The position numbers and the translations under genes are program-made. The notes under the pieces were generated by a model. It saw only the letters and a list, made by a program, of their open reading frames with translations. It ran no database searches and was not told the origin of the DNA. Source: an uncultured Faecalibacterium sp. (GTDB lineage Bacteria; Bacillota; Clostridia; Oscillospirales; Ruminococcaceae). From it: a stretch of DNA of 64,000 nucleotides. Shown here piece after piece: positions 58,388 to 64,000 of this stretch (its first letter is position 1; each line of letters begins with the position of its first letter). The DNA lies in contig CAKTEM010000004.1 of assembly GCA_934548045.1 (NCBI GenBank), positions 1-64,000 of the forward strand. Reading direction: 5' to 3'.

Positions 58388-59707
58388 TCAAATCGCGTTG
58401 AAGTAGTGTACGCGCTCGTATTCCTCGGGGTCAGGCGCGTTTTTCAGTGCTTGACTGCGCTTCAATGCCTCGGCATAGTACCGGCGCGAAAGCTCTTCCG
58501 GCAGCACTTTGCGGAGGAAGTCGCTGTTCCGGGAGATCTCTACCGCCTCTTCCAACGAGGAGGGCAGGGTCTCGAGGTCGAGGCCGACGGCCTCCGACGG
58601 GATGAACAGGTTCTTATTGACGGGGGCCGAGAGCTGCATCCGGTTCTCGATGCCGTCCAGACCAGCGGCCAGGATCAGGCCGATGGAGAGGTACGGGTTG
58701 CAGGCCGGGTCCGGGCTGCGGAGTTCCATCCGGCAGTTGTCGCCCCGAACCTGAGGGATGCGCACCAGCTGGCTCCGGTTCTGGCGGCTCCAGCTGACAT
58801 ACCGGGGTGCCTCGTCGCAGCCGAAGCGGAGATAGCTGTTCGGCAGGGGATTGGTAAAGGCGGTCAGCTCCCGGCTGTGATGCAGGACACCGGCCATGAA
58901 GCTGCCCGGGATGCTGTCGGGCGCGATGTCGCCCTCAAACAGGTTGTGGCCGTCCATATAGAGCGAAAGGTTGATGTGCAGACCGCTGCCGGCCTGATCG
59001 GGCAGGGGCTTCGGCAGGAAGCTGGCGTGCAGGCCGTTGCTTGCGGCCACCGCACGGGCGATCTGCTTGAACATCATCACGTTGTCGGCGGTCTTCAGAG
59101 GGCCGGCATAGTGGCAGTCGATCTCATTCTGGCCGCTGCCGTTCTCATGGTGGCTGTGCTGGGGTGCCATGCCCATCTGCTCCATCGTCAGGCAGATGTC
59201 GCGGCGGATATTCTCGCCGGCATCCAGCGGCGCAACATCAAAGTAACCGCCGAAGTCGATGGGAATTTTGGTCGGGCGGCCGTGGTCGTCGTTCTCAAAC
59301 AGGTAGAACTCGCACTCTGCACCAACGTTGACGGTCAGGCCGAGCTTCTTGAACTTCCGGTTCATATCCCGGAGGAAGCCGCGGCAGTTGCCGCCGAAGG
59401 GAGTGTTGCCGGGCTTTTCCACATCGCAGAAGAACTGCATGACGCGGCCTTCGGTGGAACGCCAGGGCAAAATCGTCATGGTGGACAGGTCGGGTCGGAG
59501 AACAAGGTCGCTCTCCTCGACGTGCATGAATCCAGCGATGGCACTGCCGTCGAAGCAGACGCCGTCTTCCAATGCTTTGGGCAGGTCGCTGGCGAGAACA
59601 GCGATATTCTTCTGGGTGCCAAAGATATCGCAAAATGCAAAACGCACAAATTTAACGTTGTTGTCCTCAACGAAATCGAGGATGTCCTGCTGGGTCGTGT
59701 AGCTCAT
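58388..59707 (-). CDS. glnA: Glutamine synthetase, type I
   Basis: 439 residues. It makes glutamine from glutamate, ammonia and ATP. Motifs: VKFVRFAFCDIFGTQKNIAV, EDGVCFDGSAIAGF (the FDGSS-like substrate motif), GAECEFYLFEND (metal ligands), HHENGSGQNEIDCHYAG and the ATP-binding KPLPDQAGSGLHINLSLY, then NRSQLVRIPQVRGDNCRMELRSPDPACNPYLSIGLIL. Length fits type I alpha enzymes. It lies between the type III enzyme gene and the ANTAR gene, all on the minus strand. No clear promoter is seen directly in front of it; a terminator-like hairpin separates it from the type III gene, so it may depend on controlled read-through. Confidence 0.96.
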   Translation of the reverse strand: MSYTTQQDILDFVEDNNVKFVRFAFCDIFGTQKNIAVLASDLPKALEDGVCFDGSAIAGFMHVEESDLVLRPDLSTMTILPWRSTEGRVMQFFCDVEKPGNTPFGGNCRGFLRDMNRKFKKLGLTVNVGAECEFYLFENDDHGRPTKIPIDFGGYFDVAPLDAGENIRRDICLTMEQMGMAPQHSHHENGSGQNEIDCHYAGPLKTADNVMMFKQIARAVAASNGLHASFLPKPLPDQAGSGLHINLSLYMDGHNLFEGDIAPDSIPGSFMAGVLHHSRELTAFTNPLPNSYLRFGCDEAPRYVSWSRQNRSQLVRIPQVRGDNCRMELRSPDPACNPYLSIGLILAAGLDGIENRMQLSAPVNKNLFIPSEAVGLDLETLPSSLEEAVEISRNSDFLRKVLPEELSRRYYAEALKRSQALKNAPDPEEYERVHYFNAI

Positions 59708-59741
59708 AACATGCCTCTTTCATAAAAATACGTTTTTTCTT

Positions 59742-59786
59742 GAAAAACGCCTAAAGGCCTGCCCCAACAGGAACAGGTCTTCAGGC
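59742..59786 (-). terminator. Terminator or attenuator between the two glutamine synthetase genes
   Basis: On the minus strand 17-base arms (59770-59786 and 59749-59765, 16 of 17 paired counting G-U) are followed by GTTTTTCA. It lies between the type III gene stop and the glnA ATG and could be the point of ANTAR-mediated antitermination. Confidence 0.7.
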
Positions 59787-59861
59787 TGGTGTAAGAAATA
59801 GGAAAAGGAGAATGTCAGAAGATTTTTTTACAGCCTAACGATGCTTATTCAATACGACAGA

Positions 59862-61949
59862 TCAGACGTAGAACAGCATCTTGCTGTAACTGGGCAGAGG
59901 CCAGTAATCCTCGCCGCAGATGGTCTCGGCATCGTCAGCAGCGGCACGCAGGGCGTCCATTGCAGGCAGAACGTTGTCATGGAAGGCGACAGCCTTTGCG
60001 CTCTCGTTGTCCAGAGCCTGGGCGGCGTTGACGGCATCCTGCAGAATGTCGATGGCGTCGCTCATGGCGTCAGCGTCAGCGGACAGCTTGGTGAGGGTCT
60101 TGGTCTCGCTGCGGACGCTGATGCTTTCGCTGACAGCCAGCTTGGTGGCGGCGGTGTTGGCGAGTTCACTCATGTAGGAGTTGACAGCCGGAAGCAGCTG
60201 CTTGCGTGCCATCTCCAGCATGGTCAGAGCCTCGATGTTAATGATCTTGGAGTAATGCTCCATCTCGACCTCGTAGCGGCTCTCCATCTCGACCTTGGTC
60301 AGAACACCGAAGTTCTCCATCAGCTGGATGTTCTTCGGAGCGATAAGAGCAGGCAGAGCGGCCGGAGTGTTCTTCTTGTTGGGCAGACCGCGCTTTTCAG
60401 CTTCAGCCTCCCACTCGGCGGAGTAACCGTTGCCGTTGAAGATGACACGGCGATGGTCGCGGATGGTGCGCTTGACGAGGGCGATCGCGGCACTGGTGAA
60501 GTCTTCAGCACCTTCCAGCTCGTCAGCGTAGCCCTTCAGCTCTTTTGCGACGGCGGTGTTCAGGATGGTGTTGCAGTCGCTCAGGTTCTCAGCGGAACCG
60601 GGCATACGGAACTCGAACTTGTTGCCAGTAAAAGCAAACGGAGAAGTACGGTTGCGGTCGGTGGTGTCCTTGCTGAACTTGGGCAGGACGTCAACGCCGA
60701 GGTCCATCTTCATCTTGACGGGGCCGGCATAGGGAGAATCAGACGCGATGGCGTCGATGACAGCTTCCAGCTCCTCGCCGACGAAAATCGAGATGATTGC
60801 CGGAGGTGCCTCGTTTGCGCCCAGACGGTGATCGTTGCCCGGGGTGGCAACAGAGGTGCGGAGCAGGTCAGCGTACTCGTCGACTGCCTTGATGACAGCG
60901 GCCAGGAAGACCAGGAACTGCAGGTTCTCCAGCGGCGTATCGCCCGGGTCCAGCAGATTCTCGGTGGCGGTACTCATCGACCAGTTGTTGTGCTTGCCGC
61001 TGCCATTGACGCCCTCGAACGGCTTCTCGTGCTGCAGGCAGACCAGACCGTACTTGGGAGCCAGTTTTTTCATCATCTCCATCGTCAGCAGGTTGTGGTC
61101 GATGGCGACGTTGGTGGTGTCAAAGATGGGAGCAAGCTCGTGCTGGCAGGGAGCAACCTCGTTGTGCTTGGTCTTGGCCGGAACGCCCAGCTTCCACAGT
61201 TCTTCGTCGAGGTCCTTCATGAACTCGGAGACTTCGGGGCGGATGACGCCGAAGTAATGCTCTTCCAGCTCCTGACCCTTGGCAGACGGTGCGCCGAACA
61301 GGGTGCGGCCGGTCAGGATCAGGTCCTGACGTGCCTCGTAGTCCTCCTTCTTAATAAGGAAATATTCCTGCTCGGGGCCGACAGTGGTCGAAACATAGTC
61401 GACATCCTTGCCGAACAGCTTCAAGATGCGGATGGCCTGCTTGGACAGAGCGTCCATCGAGCGGAGCAGCGGAGTTTTCTTGTCCAGAGCCTCGCCGGTG
61501 TAGCTGACGAACGCGGTCGGGATGCAGAGAACGTCATCCTTGACGAAGGCGTAGCTGGTGGGGTCCCATGCGGTGTAGCCGCGCGCTTCACAGGTCGCGC
61601 GCAGACCGCCGGAGGGGAAGGAGGAAGCATCAGGCTCGCCGCGGACAAGTTCCTTGCCGCTGAACTCCATGATGGCGGTGCCGTCACCCACCGGGCTGAC
61701 GAAGCCATCGTGCTTCTCGCTGGTGATGCCGGTCAGGGGCTGGAACCAATGGGTGTAATGGGTCGCGCCCAGCTCCATCGCCCAACGCTTCATGACGCTG
61801 GCGACGACGTTTGCAACTTCGATGTCCAGAGGTGCGCCCTTGTGCAGGGTGTTCTGGAGGCTCTTGTAGGTCGCGCTCGGCAGACGCTCCTTCATAACAT
61901 GTTCGTTAAAGACCTTGCTGCCGTAGATTTCCATAACATTTGCTGCCAT
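59862..61949 (-). CDS. glnN: Glutamine synthetase, type III
   Basis: 695 residues, the length of GSIII (GlnN) enzymes. Motifs: ATHYTHWFQPLTGITSEKHDGF, SGKELVRGEPDASSFPSGGLRATCEARGYTAWD, VGPEQEYFLIKKEDY (metal ligands), HNEVAPCQHELAPIFDTTNVAIDHNLLTMEMMKK, HEKPFEGVNGSGKHNNWSM and RTSPFAFTGNKFEFRMPGS. The C-terminal helical region (about 560-695) is the extra part typical of type III. AAGGAG precedes the ATG. A strong leader hairpin lies upstream. The genome thus keeps two classes of glutamine synthetase side by side. Confidence 0.97.
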   Translation of the reverse strand: MAANVMEIYGSKVFNEHVMKERLPSATYKSLQNTLHKGAPLDIEVANVVASVMKRWAMELGATHYTHWFQPLTGITSEKHDGFVSPVGDGTAIMEFSGKELVRGEPDASSFPSGGLRATCEARGYTAWDPTSYAFVKDDVLCIPTAFVSYTGEALDKKTPLLRSMDALSKQAIRILKLFGKDVDYVSTTVGPEQEYFLIKKEDYEARQDLILTGRTLFGAPSAKGQELEEHYFGVIRPEVSEFMKDLDEELWKLGVPAKTKHNEVAPCQHELAPIFDTTNVAIDHNLLTMEMMKKLAPKYGLVCLQHEKPFEGVNGSGKHNNWSMSTATENLLDPGDTPLENLQFLVFLAAVIKAVDEYADLLRTSVATPGNDHRLGANEAPPAIISIFVGEELEAVIDAIASDSPYAGPVKMKMDLGVDVLPKFSKDTTDRNRTSPFAFTGNKFEFRMPGSAENLSDCNTILNTAVAKELKGYADELEGAEDFTSAAIALVKRTIRDHRRVIFNGNGYSAEWEAEAEKRGLPNKKNTPAALPALIAPKNIQLMENFGVLTKVEMESRYEVEMEHYSKIINIEALTMLEMARKQLLPAVNSYMSELANTAATKLAVSESISVRSETKTLTKLSADADAMSDAIDILQDAVNAAQALDNESAKAVAFHDNVLPAMDALRAAADDAETICGEDYWPLPSYSKMLFYV

Positions 61950-62047
61950 AAATCCTACTCCTTACTTGATCTTGTTTTTTTGTCTAAATATCGCAAAAAT
62001 TTTCTGTTTTTTAAGAGAAAACGAGAGCGAAATTGTGTGTTAAACGA

Positions 62048-62086
62048 AACGACGCTGTGAGTCAGGAGGTGACCCACAGCGTCGTT
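62048..62086 (-). other. Leader hairpin of the type III glutamine synthetase gene
   Basis: 17-base arms (62070-62086 and 62048-62064, one G-U type mismatch) around the 5-base loop CCUCC in the transcript, starting about 10-20 bases after the likely transcription start. No U-tract follows directly. The loop is complementary to a GGAGG ribosome site. Confidence 0.75.
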
Positions 62087-62101
62087 GCTGTCTATGCGAT
62101 G

Positions 62102-62130
62102 ATTATAGCCCACAAGGGCCGAAAACGCAA
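62102..62130 (-). promoter_or_regulatory. Promoter of the type III glutamine synthetase gene
   Basis: TTGCGT, 17-base spacer, TATAAT on the minus strand. It gives a leader of about 145 bases that contains the hairpin at 62048-62086. Confidence 0.7.
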
Positions 62131-62233
62131 TTGACAAAACTGACGATTTTGCCCGAACCCCGAATTGGATTTTTGGGGCAATCGCTCTTATCTGTGGGAG
62201 ACCGGGGAGAAAAAGCTACATTAGTATGACTCT

Positions 62234-63460
62234 TTAGATGACCTGAAAGAGGAAGAACTTCAGGTAATTGGTCTCAGGTACACCCCACAGGATCGGGTGG
62301 TCGGGTGCCTGCTGACGGACTTCGATCTGGCGAAGCTGACGGTGCGCATCCTTGGCCGCCGCGCGGAGCATCTTGATGAACAGCTCTTCGGTAGCAAAAT
62401 GGGAGCAGCTGGCCGTTGCCAGATAGCCGCCGCGCGGCAGCAGTTTCATCGCGCGGTAATTGATCTCTTTGTAACCGCGCATTGCGTTCTCGACGGTACG
62501 GCGCGCTTTGGTAAAGGCCGGTGGGTCGAGGATGATAAAATCGTAGGGATGGCCCTCTTTTTCCAGACGGGGCAGCAGCTCGAAGGTGTCCTCACAGAGG
62601 AAATCCATGTTCGTCAGGCCGTTCCGCTCGGCGTTGCGCTGTGCCATTGCAATGGCTTCGGCACTGATATCAGTGGCGGTGACACGGGCTGCGCCGCCCT
62701 TGGCCGCGTTCAGGGCAAAGCTTCCGGTGTGGGTGAAGCAGTCCAGCACGGTATGACCGGCGGCAATGCGAGCCACGGCCCGGCGATTGTACTTTTGGTC
62801 GAGGAAGAAGCCGGTCTTCTGGCCGTTCTCGAAATCGACGTGGTAATAGACGCCGTTCTCGCAGATCTCGGTCTGGGAGGAGTCGGGATGGCTCTCACCG
62901 GGCAGTTCGAACCAGCCTTTGTTCTGCTCGAGACCCTCTTTTGCGCGGAGAGCTTCGTCGTTCCGCTCATAGATGCCGTCGATGGTCTGGCCGTCGGCGC
63001 GCAGGACGTCCGCCAGAATCGGGAAGAGCATCGGCTTGAGCTTTTCCATGCCGACGCTGAGGGTCTGGGTGACGAGGATGTTGTTGAACCGGTCAACGGT
63101 CAGGCCCGGGAACTGGTCGGCCTCGCCGAAGATGACACGGCAGGCGGAGATGTCCGCAGGCTCAAGGACGGTCTTCCGGTACGCCCATGCGTATTCGACC
63201 CGGCGACGCCAGAACGCCTCATCAAAGGTGTCGTTGGCGTTCCGGGAGATGAGCCGCACCCGGATCTTGCTGTGGTGGGAGATGAAACCGGTGCCGAGAT
63301 AGGCTCCCTTGGTGCTGACGATATCGGCCAGCGTGCCGTTCTCGGGCTCTACCTCCGGGAAGGCGACGATGTCATTCTCGTACACCCACGGGTGACCGTT
63401 CACAAGGGATGCCTCGGCCTTTTTGTTGACCTGATAAATGGGATAACTGCGTTCTTTCAT
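62234..63460 (-). CDS. Class I rRNA cytosine-5 methyltransferase, RlmI-like, with PUA domain
   Basis: 408 residues from the ATG at 63460, which has CAGGAGCG upstream; the frame runs back to 63496. The N-terminal PUA domain (about 1-75) has KAEASLVNGHPWVYENDIVAF and GTLADIVSTKGAYLGTGFIS. The middle EEHD-like domain has VIFGEADQFPGLTVDRFNNILVTQTLSVGMEKL. The SAM-binding domain shows TGFFLDQKYNRRAV, VLDCFTHTGSFALNAAKGGAARVTATDIS and FIILDPPAFTK. These fit RlmI/YccW-type 23S rRNA m5C methyltransferases and relatives; the exact target base is not determined. Confidence 0.9.
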   Translation of the reverse strand: MKERSYPIYQVNKKAEASLVNGHPWVYENDIVAFPEVEPENGTLADIVSTKGAYLGTGFISHHSKIRVRLISRNANDTFDEAFWRRRVEYAWAYRKTVLEPADISACRVIFGEADQFPGLTVDRFNNILVTQTLSVGMEKLKPMLFPILADVLRADGQTIDGIYERNDEALRAKEGLEQNKGWFELPGESHPDSSQTEICENGVYYHVDFENGQKTGFFLDQKYNRRAVARIAAGHTVLDCFTHTGSFALNAAKGGAARVTATDISAEAIAMAQRNAERNGLTNMDFLCEDTFELLPRLEKEGHPYDFIILDPPAFTKARRTVENAMRGYKEINYRAMKLLPRGGYLATASCSHFATEELFIKMLRAAAKDAHRQLRQIEVRQQAPDHPILWGVPETNYLKFFLFQVI

Positions 63461-63495
63461 ACTTCGCTCCTGACTGTGTTGCAAAAAACTTCCCA

Positions 63496-63524
63496 TTTAT
63501 AATAGCATAAAAGTGTGCTAGAAT
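63496..63524 (+). promoter_or_regulatory. Promoter of the CYTH-domain gene
   Basis: TTTATA, 17-base spacer, TAGAAT with an upstream TGC (extended -10), 33 bases before the ATG. Confidence 0.5.
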
Positions 63525-63557
63525 AAATAAAAATCTGAACGAAACGAGGAAAAAGCA

Positions 63558-64000
63558 ATGGAAATCGAGCGCAAGTGGATGGTGAACGGCTGGCCGGAGG
63601 GGGAAAAGTGGCCCGAAATGCCCCTGAAAGAGGAATTCGCGATGCGGCAGGGGTATATCAGTGTCCACCCGACCGTCCGCATCCGGGAAGAGGCACTGAA
63701 GGGCGGACGCACCGCCTATATCCTCTGCTTTAAGTCGGGCGGCGGCCTTGCCCGGGAGGAGATCGAACGAGAGATCGACAAGGAGCTGTTCACTGACCTT
63801 GAGACCAAGATCATCGGCAAGCCGCTCATCGGGAAGATCCGCCGGAGCTATCTTCTGCCGGACGGCTTTGTGCTGGAAGTGAACCATGTGGACGAAGGCC
63901 AGCCCACTGAGTTCTGGTATGCCGAGGTCGAGTATTCGACCATCGAGCAGGCGAAGGCATGGAAACCGGCATCTGTCGGCCTTGCGGAGTACCTGAATAA
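63558..64000 (+). CDS. CYTH-domain protein (partial, runs off the window)
   Basis: The ATG at 63558 follows GAGGAAAAAGCA. 147 codons are visible and the frame is still open at the last base. The N-terminus MEIERKWMVNGWP carries the ExExK motif of the CYTH superfamily (class IV adenylate cyclase, thiamine triphosphatase, inorganic triphosphatase). Further charged strand residues that line the tunnel fold follow: VRIREEALKGG, LCFKSGGGLAREEIEREI, KIRRSYLLPDGFVLEVNHVDEG and FWYAEVEYSTIEQA. It probably binds and hydrolyses a triphosphate compound. It is divergent from the methyltransferase gene. Confidence 0.88.
   Translation, partial: MEIERKWMVNGWPEGEKWPEMPLKEEFAMRQGYISVHPTVRIREEALKGGRTAYILCFKSGGGLAREEIEREIDKELFTDLETKIIGKPLIGKIRRSYLLPDGFVLEVNHVDEGQPTEFWYAEVEYSTIEQAKAWKPASVGLAEYLN

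Noticed and set aside
59841..62060. Plus-strand frame of over 700 codons opposite the type III glutamine synthetase
   Set aside because: It is an antisense shadow of a fully conserved gene and contains no motifs.
62048..62086. Simple intrinsic terminator
   Set aside because: The stem lies only a short way into the likely transcript of glnN and is not followed by a proper U-tract, so a leader regulatory role is more likely.

Overview
The window reads as chromosomal DNA of a GC-rich, gut-type member of the Firmicutes (class Clostridia). Faecalibacterium or a close Oscillospiraceae relative is the best guess. The evidence is the roughly 55-60% GC coding DNA, strong GGAGG ribosome sites, sigma-A type promoters, a Clostridia-type acyl-CoA dehydratase activase, pyrophosphate-type phosphofructokinases, a type III glutamine synthetase and many lipoprotein binding proteins. 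No rRNA or tRNA gene, CRISPR array, transposase or integrase was seen. The genus is an inference, not a measured identity.

Layout. 1-2.1 kb: the end of a type I restriction subunit lies tail-to-tail against an rlmD/rumA-type 23S rRNA methyltransferase with a foreign-looking C-terminal tail, which is probably a mobile-element junction. 2.1-4.5 kb: an AraC regulator divergent from a galactokinase. 4.5-5.5 kb: two small unknown proteins that share a double-glycine leader. 5.7-11.5 kb: a maltodextrin operon (LacI regulator, binding protein, two permeases, MalQ). 11.9-15.1 kb: a MacB/FtsX-type ABC exporter. 15.5-17.1 kb: a Spo0A-like regulator with a dead receiver domain plus a kinase-like protein. 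17.4-21.7 kb: a two-gene acyl-CoA dehydratase activase unit. 21.8-24.3 kb: tandem phosphofructokinases. 24.7-28.8 kb: an SGNH hydrolase, then a LysR regulator divergent from a secreted flavin reductase. 28.9-33.3 kb: TypA, a beta-CASP nuclease and a uridine-kinase-like protein.

33.4-39.7 kb is a molybdenum cluster (molybdopterin-binding protein, MoaC, MoaA, MOSC-MogA fusion, ModABC). It is followed by an AT-rich SatD-DUF3307 pair behind three 29-bp-spaced repeats. 41.4-47.8 kb holds an alanine/glycine symporter, a sugar-phosphate transferase, a PsiE-like protein, a PstS-like lipoprotein and a beta-propeller-like lipoprotein. 48-53 kb is an AraC-controlled uptake, esterase and ene-reductase operon. 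53.2-64 kb carries a MATE exporter, a ricin-fold protein with a charged tail, CTP synthase, a nitrogen block (type III GS, type I GS, ANTAR regulator), an RlmI-type methyltransferase and the start of a CYTH protein.

The most unusual items are: the double-glycine leader pair; a short interspersed repeat that in all three copies starts right after a stop codon in the same orientation; the receiver-dead Spo0A-like regulator; the SatD upstream repeats; the hairpins around the glutamine synthetase genes; and the signal-less ricin-fold protein.
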